Made by a program: the position numbers and the translations under genes. The notes beneath the pieces are model-generated. The model worked only from the letters and a program-made list of their open reading frames with translations. It was not told the DNA's origin and ran no database searches. 64,000 nucleotides of DNA from Evernia prunastri. Taxonomy: Eukaryota; Ascomycota; Lecanoromycetes; Lecanorales; Parmeliaceae. Below are positions 34,649 to 45,403 of the stretch, in pieces. The stretch is from positions 186,001 to 250,000 of the forward strand of contig NKYR01000043.1 in NCBI GenBank assembly GCA_003184365.1, in the 5' to 3' direction. Every line of letters begins with the position of its first letter. Position 1 is the first letter of the stretch.

Positions 34649-36055
34649 TTCGAGAGAATGGTTGGCGATGAGAGATTCAAGAGTGTCGAAGGACGAGGCA
34701 TTCAACGAGGGAAGACAGAGATGATGTTGCTGTGACCTCAGTACAGAATATTCTTAGTTATGGGCTGCTCACCCCTGCGTCTGACTGAGGTTTTGGCAGG
34801 AATGGGTAGAGTTAGGGTTCAATGGGCGCTGGCTGACAGGGAGAACAATAAGGTAAGACGAAGCAGAACAACAACAATTCACAATGACAACCCAAGCAAA
34901 TACTGATTGCTGAACGAGTGAAAGTGGTACGTAGTACCTAATGTGTTCAACGAATGTATAGACTCGAGTGTTGTTATGATTTTGTAAAGTACGTAGAGTA
35001 CAAATGTTAGAAGGGTGAGAAAATGGTTGGTAATAGTAATATACTTAAGGTACTGCTGGGGAATGATAATAATAGCGTACGATTATTACCTATCGTTATT
35101 ACCGAGATAGCTTCCCGTTTACCCTTCATTTTACTTTACACTAAAGTAGTTTACTGGTCATCTTAACCTAATTGTCGCGTCCTCTTGGCATATCTTGGCG
35201 TCAGGACTCGGGGCATACCGTACTCTATATATACCGTACTCTATATATTTAAATCTTGCACCCTCGGCACGAAGATACACTTTAGTTGCAAAAAGAGTAT
35301 TATCAAATCTTCAAGTTACTTATGACATTTGACAATAATGCTGCCTACCTAGTAAATGAAATGTACATGTCAATGAAATGTCAAGTACCTAGACATCTGG
35401 GCTTCCATGCGGGTTGCTGAGATGCATATGCTCGATCCTGTTTGAATATGTATGGTATTTCAAATCCTTGCTAATGCAAGCCAAGATTCATCCCACCACC
35501 TGCTCTTTTCCCCATAGCTCTCAATCGTATGTACCTATGGCATCATCTGCCTCGGCGTAGTCCTCCCCAAGACTTTGGACCTTGGCATCGTTCATGGGAG
35601 CACGAGCGAGGGACTGGCATGCCTTCTTCGCGACCGGCAAATAGTGTCCGTCCTTACTTTGTCCGACACTCCGCTTCCTCCCTGGCCTAACATTGAAGAT
35701 GGTGGACACTTTCTTTCCCCTTCTCGTAGCGAGCAGACACAGCAGCCATTGTTCTGTCTTCCATTGACGCAGAACCTTGATCACCCTTTGTCGAGTGTTC
35801 TCGATTTGTACCATGCCATTGTTTCGCGATAAAGGAAACGTCAGGAGGATAATGGTCTTTCTTCCAGCCATTGTCTGCTGAACCACAAGGCGATTCAACG
35901 CCTCGGTCTATATATTTCATTGCCAGCACCAGCAACCTATCAGTCCTATCATCCTCACAAGCCTCGGGGACTCAGCACATTCTCCAAACTTACGGATCAA
36001 GGTAAGTGCCTCACGATCCAGAAGCTTTCGGAGAAAGAAGGTAGATCTTGCAACC
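34649..36055. other. AT-rich intergenic region with a 16-bp tandem duplication
   Basis: Between 34900 and 35350 the sequence is AT-rich with AATAATAA and TATTACC words. A 16-bp unit is duplicated at 35215-35246. A 125-aa open frame on the minus strand (35521 to about 35895) lacks any recognisable feature and I do not call it. Confidence 0.5.
35215..35246 (+). repeat. Perfect tandem duplication of a 16-bp unit
   Basis: The unit ATACCGTACTCTATAT occurs twice in direct succession in AT-rich non-coding DNA. Confidence 0.9.
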
Positions 36056-36916
36056 ATGTCTATACCTGAACCGCTTAACTCAAAAATCCCCAACGCTCGC
36101 AGACTTGCTCGAAAGTTCACGCCCCAGACTCCATTTCATCATCCGCATCTGGATCCCACTCTGCCTCCAAATGATCTCCAACTGGTACCAGCGGCGCTGT
36201 TCCCAGGGAGGAAGCTCAACTGGGAACTTCCACGACCAGCAGTGACGAATCTACACGTCAAGCTTCACCTCACAAATGACCACGACGAGCTTCAAAAAGA
36301 ATTCCGCGATAAGATACCGCAAATAAATGAAGTTCTAGGGCTGTGGGGTGAATTGAAGGAGGCTAGCCCGACAAAGACCGGCGAGGTGCAACTTCGAGCG
36401 CGAACACTCATTGCAAAGGACCAGGATTTGACTTCTACAGAGAAAGGCGAAGGGAACATCTTCAATCTTGTCAGTACCCTTGATACGCCTGGACGAGCCG
36501 ACGTCATGTATCTCACTGATGCTGTTGAAGACAGCGAGGAACTCGCAGAAGATTCAATCGTTCCTTCAAACCTCAGGACTATAGAATGGTTGGGCTTCGA
36601 TGGTTCTTACATCCATCTGGAGGATGCAGAGGCAACGAGAGCTCCCTTTCCAACGGAGCATGGTTGCGATTTCGGTGAGCATAGCTTGCGAAGGAACAGC
36701 ACTCCGTCCAATTTCAGGGTCAGGGAATGGCTAGATGATGAGCAGTACACTGATTTTTCCAGCATTGTCTACAGCTCCGAGCCCTATTCTGATTCTGGAG
36801 ACCTTCCAAGGCAGACAGGACCCTACGAAGACTTTTGGATGCACCACGATCCATACGGGCCCCAACTGGCGCTGCATAGCGATGAGGACGAATCCCGTAA
36901 CGGCATATCACAGTAA
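36056..36916 (+). CDS. Hypothetical protein, single exon
   Basis: This is an open frame of 286 aa from an ATG with favourable context (CAACCATGTC). I recognise no family. The N-terminus is Pro-rich and basic (ARRLARKFTPQTPFHHPHLDPTLPPNDLQLVPAALFPGRKLNWELP), which reads like a short linear-motif region. The middle is mildly amphipathic and charged (KLHLTNDHDELQKEFRDKI). Two segments look like diverged internal copies: SNLRTIEWLGFDGSYIHLED and SNFRVREWLDDEQYTDFSS. The C-terminus is acidic. No signal peptide or membrane helix is visible. Length, codon regularity and the internal similarity argue for a real gene. Function unknown. Confidence 0.55.
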   Translation: MSIPEPLNSKIPNARRLARKFTPQTPFHHPHLDPTLPPNDLQLVPAALFPGRKLNWELPRPAVTNLHVKLHLTNDHDELQKEFRDKIPQINEVLGLWGELKEASPTKTGEVQLRARTLIAKDQDLTSTEKGEGNIFNLVSTLDTPGRADVMYLTDAVEDSEELAEDSIVPSNLRTIEWLGFDGSYIHLEDAEATRAPFPTEHGCDFGEHSLRRNSTPSNFRVREWLDDEQYTDFSSIVYSSEPYSDSGDLPRQTGPYEDFWMHHDPYGPQLALHSDEDESRNGISQ

Positions 36917-38426
36917 GCACGGCCACAAAGCGTGGATTTGGTACCAGAAGTTTCCAACCAACGAGCTGCCAAGCTTGTAAGCTTTCCCCAGCTATACTCA
37001 AGTCGGTGCGCCGGAACTAGGAATTTTCAATGCTTCGGTTCAGTGGTTTGCCTGTTGTAAGTACCATTTCCCCAGAATAGTATTCGCTTCGTTATTTAGC
37101 AGAATTGAAAGAGCATTTTTCTTCGAGCCAATATGATGCGAAGCTTTGCAAGTAAAAATAGTAATTGCATGACTTGTAGATTTTTTCACAGTTCGTGTTG
37201 AAGAGAGTTGATACCATACTCGGAGCTCACGAGTTCTCCCTCCCAAACTTTCGGGTAAGCAGGCCTCGTAGGGAAATTGAGAATCTGGCGAATTAAGATA
37301 AGTCACATTTGAAGCTCTGAACGGCGACTGATTTTCGAGGCGGAGCTCATGGATTTTGAGCATATTGTAAGCACTTAACATTCAGATGCTCAGTGATTGG
37401 GTCAACAACTCGTATAAGGAAAGCATCGCAGTCAAGGCATGATCAGATGGTGGCAATAAAGAATGATGATTGACAAAGACAGCAATGTTGAAACGGGACC
37501 ATGGTCCGAGAGAATACTTTATGATGAGAGGAGATAATACAGTTGTTATAACCTTCATCAGCAAACAATTATCACTTTGCTCTGCCGTCGTTGTGTTTCA
37601 CGAAGGAACAGAGTTTGTGTTGGTGATGAGTTAGGTATTATTATTATTTGTTTGTGATGCGAAAGCAATTAAGGTGACAAGAGGCTAGACCAAAAGTGGG
37701 TAAGCGTTGGAAGAGACATAATAATAGAGCCGGCCCTACTCCGTACATCGTATTTAACTATTCTTTTTATACTGCTCGGCGATAATACCCAGCATGGCCA
37801 CTCGGTCAAGGCCGCCTTGCTCATCAACCAAAGACAACATTTTTTCTTTGCCAGCTGCATACGTACTCTACAGGAAGAGAGGATTTCATCATCCAAGCAA
37901 TGTAGTATTATTGATTGGTGATTTCCAACAACCTGCAACCATCATCAGCTCGACACACTTATTAGCTAATATCAGCAGCGCCGTTCTCCGTTCGTAATAA
38001 TCCAGGAGGCAAAGCTAACCAACAAACACAAACATCAGCAAAACGAAGAGCCGACTCTACTGACATCTTTTTGGCCCTCGTCAACTGTGGCAGTGTGGCT
38101 CGTACTGCTGAGGTCTGAGCATTACACATGACCGGGCCCACCGTAAATGCGGCTTAGGTACCTTATGAGCCGATCCAACATGGAAATTGCTAACAGCCTA
38201 CGGTCCTGCTTAATCTCTCATGTTGTATCAATATAATAATAACATTTACTTCCTCCCTCTCTCTCACTATTTCATACCCAACTATCTGACCATCTTTCCC
38301 CCTTCTGACCTTCTCTTTGCCATTTCTCCTACCTCACTCGTTGACCAAAGCACACTCTTTTGGGCTCTGAGTTCTGTCAATCGCTTTCACTCATTCGTTT
38401 CCCTTTTCTATAACAAACCTTTCAGT
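36917..38426. other. Intergenic / long pyrimidine-rich 5' region of the surface-protein gene
   Basis: No gene recognised in 1.5 kb. The last 200 bases (38245-38425) are rich in CTC/TTT pyrimidine runs, as is usual just upstream of highly expressed secreted-protein genes in filamentous fungi. Confidence 0.5.
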
Positions 38427-39247
38427 ATGCGCTCTTCGGCAATTCTCCTTGCGGCTTTGGTGGGAGTTGCTTCGGCTGGCATGCCCAAATGGCCCCTTAA
38501 GTGGTCGGGAACAGCCAGCGCTGTTTCTGGAGGGGGCGAAGGTCCTACTGGCAAACCAATTCTTGGTCATGGGCCTGTCTCCGAGAAACTTCGTACGGGA
38601 GGCGGAAGCCTATCGACAGGTCTTCCTCAAGATCATTATCCGAAGAAAGAACATCACAATTCGGGTGGCCTATTCCCATCAGGAGGACGGAAGGACCACC
38701 ATTCCGACAATTATCACCACAGGCCTACCGGCAGCGGCGTTGGGCCAACCGGCACTGGACTTGGAGGAAGCCCACTTACGACACATGGTCCTCACACCAC
38801 GACGATTACTACGACCTCGGATGTAACGAGTAAGTGATTGATCGGTCAAATCCCATTGACTCGGACTAATATCCGCAACAGACACAACGACCTCGACGAT
38901 ATACGACACCACTACATTGACATCTACAATCACTAAATACGTGCCGTGCTCGAGCGCCATCGCCACCGTCGGGACATCCACTTATTACTCGACCTCTTTG
39001 ACCACAACCTACTCCACTACCACCGTCACTGAGACTAGTACCACATACCAAGTCATCTGTCCTTCCACTACCGGTCCAGGCGTTGGCGGATCCGTACCCA
39101 CAGGTAGCGCTGGCTCTCCTCCTGGTATTCCCTTCGTTCCAACTGGCGGCTCTATCGTTTTGATAAGCCCAGGCGCTGGACCCACTGGCACTGCTGTTGG
39201 CGGTCAATCGGGCTCAGGCTCGGGTTCTGGCTCGGGGTCGGGGTCGG

Positions 39248-39344
<97 letters not shown>

Positions 39345-39390
39345 CTTTGGCTCTGGCTCTGGCTCTGGCTCAGGCTCTGGCTCTGGCTCT

Positions 39391-39422
<32 letters not shown>

Positions 39423-39780
39423 TGTTTCAGGAGCACCTGGAGAGGCTGGCGCAACAAACACGCCATACGGCTCCATGCCCTCTTTGGGCAGCGGATCAGG
39501 AGGTTATTCCGGCCTTCCAGGCGGCCCTTCCAACGGCTGCCCGGCAGTCCAGACCGTCACCTCAACAGTCCAAGTCACCGTCACCGTCACCTCAGGAGGA
39601 GCCGGAGGAGCCGGAGGATCCGGAACACCACCGAACGGCCCCTTCTCGTCGCAATCTGGCGTGGCTCCTTTCCTTCCCAGCGGTTCTAGCCACCCAATTA
39701 AGCCTTTCCCTAGCGGCACCGGCGCTCAAAGCGGAGGATACGTTAAGCAAACGGGGTGGCCGACGATGAGTGGCTATTGA
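38427..39780 (+). CDS. Secreted/cell-wall protein with long Ser-Gly repeat
   Basis: Two exons (38427-38829 and 38882-39780) give 433 aa. The start opens a textbook signal peptide (MRSSAILLAALVGVASAG). Next come a Gly/His/Lys-rich segment and, across the intron, a Thr/Ser-rich block (TTTSTIYDTTTLTSTITKYV, TTYSTTTVTETSTTYQVICP) typical of O-mannosylated wall proteins. A run of about 35 Ser-Gly dipeptides with a single Phe interruption follows, encoded by a GGCTCT/GGCTCA hexamer array. After it lie NGCPAVQTVTSTVQVTVTVTSGG, the Val-Thr signature also seen at the left window edge, and a Gly/Pro-rich end. I see no convincing C-terminal hydrophobic GPI signal, so it is secreted or wall-bound by other means. 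The repeat length is likely polymorphic between strains. Confidence 0.8.
39211..39422 (+). repeat. GGCTCT/GGCTCA hexanucleotide minisatellite within coding sequence
   Basis: About 35 copies of a 6-bp unit encode Ser-Gly on the plus strand. Variation is almost confined to the sixth base (T, A or G), which is synonymous for serine, plus one TCT-to-TTT change. All six frames are open because the unit is a multiple of three without stop-forming words. Confidence 0.95.
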
Positions 39781-41015
39781 TGGTCCAAGAATAGAGAGGA
39801 TTTCCACATAGACATGGCGTTTTGATGGGTGCTTTCCATACCGCTTTTGAGCGATGATGCGCTCTGAAGGTTGTTTTCATAATATAGAAGGAATTTTTGG
39901 GGGGTGGGAGGGGACAGCCCTTTTTGATATATTCGTATTCAAACGATTTTGACACAATTTTCACGCTCTTCCTTCCCTGGGTTCGTACTCACATTCCTCT
40001 CGAAACCTTCTATCAAGTTTTCCTTCCCCTCAAAAAAGATCTCCTCCCGAGTCCCCATCTCCCCTCCCCGAAAACACCACAAGCCCAACATACACAGAAC
40101 CCTCCCCGTTCTATTCCCCCCTTCACCACACCCGCCTCAAGAAAAGAACCCCCCCCCAATCCATCCGCACCGCATCGCACCCGATCCCGATCCCGTCGGC
40201 GAAGCCCCAGCGCCGTCCGAGACCTTCGCCCGTGGGCCTCGGCGCGTAGGAGCCAGGAATGTCTCGTCATTTGCATTGTAAGCGGTGCCATGAGTCCCGT
40301 GTCATTGGGGACCGCCCTGGGGGTGGGGGGGAGAGAGATTCGCTGGGGGGGCAGGAAGGTTCGTGAACGAGATATTAGTGCTATGGCTGGATAAAGCGGC
40401 CTTCCCTTCCATGCAGAAAGTATCAATGACCGCAGTACTCTCGGAATATTGCAATATTGGGTAATTGGTAAAAGGCAGGTACTTAGGCTAGAGGTAGAGG
40501 TAGAGGTAGATAAAGGAGGTTTCCCCCAAAATGAAAGCAGCCCGAAGGAGTGAACATCGTTGCAGCGTGTTCCCGTCGAGCTCGTCATAGTCTGGATCAG
40601 TGGTTATGCCTAATTAGTGCATGACGCGGGTAGGATATTCTCTTGAGTGCCACATTGATGGTGTTTATTTTTGTGGGATTTGTATACAAAGGGGAAAGAG
40701 GATGGAGAGAGAGGAGGCCAGGAGCAAGATTGTCAAGCGAAAGGATTGACAACAGTGGTAAAGGTGAATGCAAAACTTGCTTCTCAATTGACTGACTATG
40801 TGATTCATATTGGAACTGACATGGCTTGGATAGGAAAATGCTGATTAAAGGTAAAAACAAAGCTTGCCTCTCCTCCCACCCCCTCCTCTCCCAAATTAGA
40901 TTATTAGCTGGTCCAAAAGCCACTTCATATTGACACTGATACGATTTGGATCGGAATGCGTCTTCGATGCCGCCAATCTCTCCGCTCTCCCCATCCCCCC
41001 CCCCGTAAATCTTCC
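39781..41015. other. Intergenic with homopolymer C and G runs
   Basis: Contains a C-run near 40150, G-runs near 40320-40350 and a short (GAGGTA)3 array at about 40490-40510. The right part is the 3' flank of the SprT-like gene. No gene recognised. Confidence 0.5.
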
Positions 41016-41816
41016 TCACCGGCCATTCCCCCTCGCCATCCTCGCCAAAGCGGCGTCCCAACCCTTCAACGCCTTGCGCTCGATCCGACGCGAAAGCCCG
41101 TGCGGCTTGCAGTCGAGATCCCACCTGCCGCACAGCCCCGTCAACGACCGCTCCGCCTCCGCCTCCACGGCTCCGCACAGCTCCACCCAAAACGGGCCGT
41201 GCCCGCCGGGTCCGTGGGTTCTGCGGCGGTTGGCGAGACAGTCGCAGGTGGAACAGGGGCAGCAGTTCAGCATGACGAAGGCGTGGGCCATCTCGTGCAG
41301 CAGGGTGCTGAGGAGGCCGTTGACGGACTGTCTCGTCCAGAGTCGCTGGGGGTGCAGCCTCGCGATGGAGATGCTGGCTTGCGCAGAGGCGGCTTGCGTG
41401 TCCGAAGGCTCCGTCGTCGTGCCGAGGACGGGGAGGTTGGGATCGAAATCGATCCAGTTGACGGTGGTGTGGTGCTTGGTCCTTCCTTGGAAGAAGTAGT
41501 CGTCGAATAAGAGGAAGAGGAATTGCAGGTCGAGACCGCCTTCCCGGAGAGAGGAGTCAACGGTGGGGAGCCATTGGTGCCACCGCTGCAGCGCTGCGTC
41601 TTGCAGTCGCCTCTGCCAGATCAGTTGCCCAGGTTGTTGCCTAGTGAAGCTACTGATACAGGAGTCGATGGAGCGAAGACGGGTGGAGTAGCAGTACGCG
41701 TGGAACGTAAGCTGCTCGGAATACATGCACCTAGGGTTGAAGGAGAGATCGGTACCCGGTCCATTGATGAAGCTGTGAGCCTCGGGAAGGAGGATGCTTA
41801 GTTCCTTAGAAGTCAT
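41016..41816 (-). CDS. SprT-like zinc metalloprotease-fold protein
   Basis: The core is a SprT-like domain: LLSTLLHEMAHAFVMLNCC carries the HExxH zinc and catalytic motif, and HGPGGHGPFWVELCGAVE supplies the third ligand. The upstream part has LQRWHQWLPTVDSSLREGGL and LFLLFDDYFFQGRTKHHTTV, fitting the family layout. Four cysteines after the HExxH (CCPCSTCDC) are unusual and might bind a second metal or be lineage-specific. I choose the Met at 41816 (MTSKELSILL), since a TATATATA element at about 42098-42108 implies transcription starts downstream of the alternative ATG at 42203. The frame stays open to 42203, so a 395-aa form is possible. SprT-like proteins include the DNA-protein crosslink protease Spartan/Wss1-like group, but no SHP, PIP or UBZ motif is seen, so role is open. 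Confidence 0.75.
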   Translation of the reverse strand: MTSKELSILLPEAHSFINGPGTDLSFNPRCMYSEQLTFHAYCYSTRLRSIDSCISSFTRQQPGQLIWQRRLQDAALQRWHQWLPTVDSSLREGGLDLQFLFLLFDDYFFQGRTKHHTTVNWIDFDPNLPVLGTTTEPSDTQAASAQASISIARLHPQRLWTRQSVNGLLSTLLHEMAHAFVMLNCCPCSTCDCLANRRRTHGPGGHGPFWVELCGAVEAEAERSLTGLCGRWDLDCKPHGLSRRIERKALKGWDAALARMARGNGR

Positions 41817-43359
41817 CGCGATGGCTTGTTGGTACCTTTGGAAGGAGCGAGGATCGAGATGCAGGGAGTGAATATGAGGACAAAGAGCTTGTGTTTGTTG
41901 CTGCCAGCCGGTCTGATCGAGATAAATAGTTGTAAGGGTAGATTTAAGCGCTTTGAGCGTTAAGTCTGGGAGGTCGAAAAGCAAGAAACTCGATGAGGTT
42001 TTGGTAGTTCGGCCAGCGGGAACCTTTGAGGATGTTGTGTATGTGAGAGTGAGAGAACAGAAAGGTATGCAGGACTTGTGGGAGTAGAAGTAGGCATATA
42101 TATATCCACCAGAGCTGCAAAGCTTCGCAGCGGAAGCAAAGACATGACCAGTGGCAGAGTGTCTCGGTAGGAGAATGACCAAAATACGGAGTAAACATGG
42201 CATCTAAGAGATGGTTTGTTCTGAGAGCAAGACCGTCTCAGCCACAACAGACCGCTCGAAAGAAAGCAGAGTACCCAGATTGTTATGGACAATGGGACTT
42301 GAAACGAATTATTCTGGAAAAGGAGCGACCTTGAATCACGTACGTCTAAGACACCAAGACGACGTCTAAGACACCAAGACGATGCCTTTCATCCAGGGGC
42401 GGAAACGGTCTCAGAAGATATTTTTCAGATTGTCGGGCAACAACACACCGCACACCTCTCTGCTATCGGAAGCCACTTCCACGTCGACCGCAGCTCCTCG
42501 CCAATTCCCTAAAGCGTCTTTTCTTCTTTAAGGTCGCAATGTACGTAAGCTCCGCTTGCGTGCTACATAGTCTGGTTAAACACACGTAAACCTTTGATGC
42601 TTCAATTCAAGCAGGGGGAACTAGCCTCCTTCGCAATGGCTTGCTGCAGCTCTATCCATGGAGGTCCATGACTGTTGATGGCGTCGGTCAGCGCCCCGGT
42701 CCGCCTGCACCTAGAGTCCACACAGATAAAAGCGAACATCAAGACTATCGTGTCTGTCAGCTGGTGCAACGATACAGCCAGGAGATGCTGGCCTGACTGC
42801 TCTGTCTTGGTTATGCTGACGTCTGGTCTTACCATGACCGGTCTTTCTGGTGGGAATCCAGTCTTGCCTGGCCCTGATTGAGAGACGGAAATAACGATCA
42901 ATCATATTGACGGACTATGGTCCAGCGCCGAAGCGCGTTCCGAAACAGATAAATCGTTGAGTAGCTTTAGGACATTAGTCCAGATCAAGGTATTTGATAT
43001 CGAGCGTCACTTGTATTGTGGGAATCCATAGGGATGAAGAGCTCCATGAAGCTCTCGACCAAGACTTTAGATGTATAAGAGCTGTACTTCAGTCGTTGTT
43101 CAGAAGATCTTATTCAGTGAGTGTCATCGAAGTCGTGGTGTGTGCTCTCCATGAACAGCAAAAGATTTCTTGTGCTAACTTGCAACAACAATAAAGCTAA
43201 GCTAGCTGGGTCAAGACCGTTTCGTAAATTGCAAAGGTTGAGGATACCATAACAAACGTGTTTGTGCCAAATATTTCATTCTACTTAGAAATGTTAGCTT
43301 ATGCACCAAAAGACTTGTAAGAGAACCCTTGCGACTTCCTTGAGTCACTGTACCAAGCT
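41817..43359. other. Intergenic, contains a 20-bp tandem duplication
   Basis: Upstream region of the SprT-like gene plus about 1 kb with no recognisable gene. The perfect duplication at 42342-42381 is the only structured element. Confidence 0.45.
42342..42381 (+). repeat. Perfect tandem duplication of a 20-bp unit
   Basis: Two adjacent identical copies of ACGTCTAAGACACCAAGACG in non-coding DNA. Confidence 0.95.
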
Positions 43360-45175
43360 CTAACCTCCTAATCCCAATCCCCTCATAAATCTGGCCTCAT
43401 CCGCTTGCCTCTCCAATGCTCTCCTCATCATCCTTCCATAATCTCTCTCATCAATACTGACTCCATCAGGACTCCCATCCGGAGTATAAGACCCGTCTCT
43501 TTGATTCACGCCGAAAGAGAACCTCGGCTTATCCTTAAAACCCAACACGCCAATCTTCTCTCCAGTCCACACGCACACCTCACTCTTTGCTCCAGTACTA
43601 ACAGGAAGCAGTTTCCGGGCTACGTCGCCTTCTTCGGGATCGGCGTTGAAGATACCGCTTCGTGCACTCTCGGGGTCACTGACGGAAGTGTCAAACGTAT
43701 TGATGTTCCACTGGCGGACTAGAGTTGACCCGTCGCGTTCAACCCATTTGATCTTGCCATCGCTGTCGGAGTACAGGAGACTAGTGCCATGAGGCGTGAG
43801 ACTTAGAAGTTTGCTGCGAGAGGTTGAGGTACGATTACGTGTCGGCTCACGGGTTGCACCGTTTGCTGATGCAATGGATGCGGACTCGAGAGGATACAGT
43901 TCCAAAGAACCTTTGCCCTTATATTCGCCTGCAGCTACCAGGGTGGGGTGATTCGGGGTAGACAAGGAGGCTATAGCGCAGAGGCGAGCACCCGAGTGGA
44001 TTGTGGAGGTCAACTTTGGGAAGTAACGGCGATCGTAGTGTAGAATGCTTGGAAAGCGGCCAGCGACGTAGATCGTGGCGGGGTCGAGATGCAGGATTGA
44101 GAGCGGGAGGGGATGGAAGAGGGTTGCGTAATCGGTCTGGGAAGGGTCGCCAGTGCTTAGGCGGTGGAAGTCATTTATGCTGTATCGAGGGTCCTGGGGT
44201 ACATTGACATTGGCATCGATACGATCACTGATCCAAGAAGTAGGAGAGCCTCCATTACTGCCCAAACGGGGGTCATGAAGATGGAGAGAGAGGCTGGTAC
44301 CGACAGTCAACGGTACGGGATGCGCGGCTTCCGAGAGGGTGGTGATAGAGAAGGGATAGCGGTCGTAGGAGGAAATTTGTAGCGTCGTTAGATCGACCTC
44401 ATTCAGCCCAGATTGAACAGAGAAGTATGCCTTATTGCGGGCTTTGTCAACGCTCACGCATTCGATGACACCAGTGCTTGTCATCTTGGCTCTCGAAGTT
44501 CTCTGATTCTGCCATGTGCTGTCCTCCGGCCCATAGTTTGAGAGTAAGCCAGGTCTGCTGCGTGCCACGATCCGGCCATCTGTAGGAGTTGCATCCTCCT
44601 GGCCAATACTCCAAAGGCAAACACTTCCGTCATCTAAAGGGGCTACCACCATACTGTCGTTGTCATCTTTGAGTATGCCTAAGCCCCTTGTTTCCAACTT
44701 CTCTCTCAACCCATTCTGCTCGCTAATGGGTTGCTCTAGCCAGCTCATAGAGAGCGGTGCGTGTCTGGCGATGTATTCCCCGTACCAATCGACCTGCTCA
44801 TCTGGATACGTAGGGTCCCAACTACCCATCGCTCGCGCCATGGCTGCCTCGGCCTTAGGAGATGCATTGCTATTGCCTGAACGAGCGACGGCTCTCTGCA
44901 ACTCGAAGACTCGAGGCTCTTGAATGGGTATGGACGGGCCGTATAAAAAGTCTCGACGTCGGCGGGCACTTTCGGAGTGAGAGTCGTCAAAGCACAATCT
45001 CTTCCACAGCTCGTTATCGCGGGTGATCTTGAAGAGGTGCTTTGAGGCTAGGTTGATGGGGACGACGTCGCGTGCCTCCAGGTCTGTCTTTCATTAGCTA
45101 CGGGTGTGCTGGCTAAAGTTCGATATTCCTACAAGAAACAATATGTAGAACCAACTCCGCAGGGAGTCTCTCCAT
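43360..45175 (-). CDS. F-box and WD40-like beta-propeller protein
   Basis: Exons 45175-45133 and 45083-43360 (49-nt intron) give 588 aa. Splicing creates a clear F-box: MERLPAELVLHIVSYLEARD, VVPINLASKHLFKITRDNELW, followed by the W-K-R-LCFDDS end. F-box proteins bring substrates to the SCF ubiquitin ligase through Skp1. The rest reads as a diverged propeller: MVVAPLDDGSVCLWSIGQED, GVIECVSVDKARNKAYFSVQ, LTVGTSLSLHLHDPR, IYVAGRFPSILHYDRRYFPK, GSLELYPLESAS, TSLLYSDSDGKIKWVERDG. The C-terminus has SEVCVWTGEKIGVLGFKDKP and a charged helix (DYGRMMRRALERQADEARFM). Substrate unknown. It diverges from the quinone oxidoreductase gene with 228 bases between starts. Confidence 0.88.
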
Positions 45176-45403
45176 AGTTCCACTTGATTAGAGAAGTATA
45201 AAGAAGGGGAGGCTAAGGGTTCGCAACGTGGACCAGATGCTGACAGCTTCCACGAGATGCCTCGGCCCGTCTGCTCCGCTTCGGGAGAGTGAGGGGAGTT
45301 CAACTGTAGGTAAACAGTCGACAATGACTTCATAAACTGACTGTTGCTGCTTTGAATTTAACTCTTCCTTTGTTTGTACGCTTGCGACCTTCATTTCTTC
45401 GGA
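45176..45403. promoter_or_regulatory. Putative bidirectional promoter between F-box/WD40 gene and quinone oxidoreductase gene
   Basis: The two start codons lie 228 bases apart on opposite strands, so both promoters overlap here. No specific binding site recognised. Confidence 0.45.

Noticed and set aside
35521..35895. 125-codon open frame on the minus strand as a small gene
   Set aside because: The frame starts at a TTG; the first ATG is about nine codons in. No motif, signal peptide or homology memory supports it.
39152..39476. Antisense frames encoding Pro-Glu and Gln-Ser runs over the Ser-Gly repeat
   Set aside because: A stop-free hexamer array opens all six frames. Only the plus frame has a signal peptide, intron and flanking non-repeat coding sequence.
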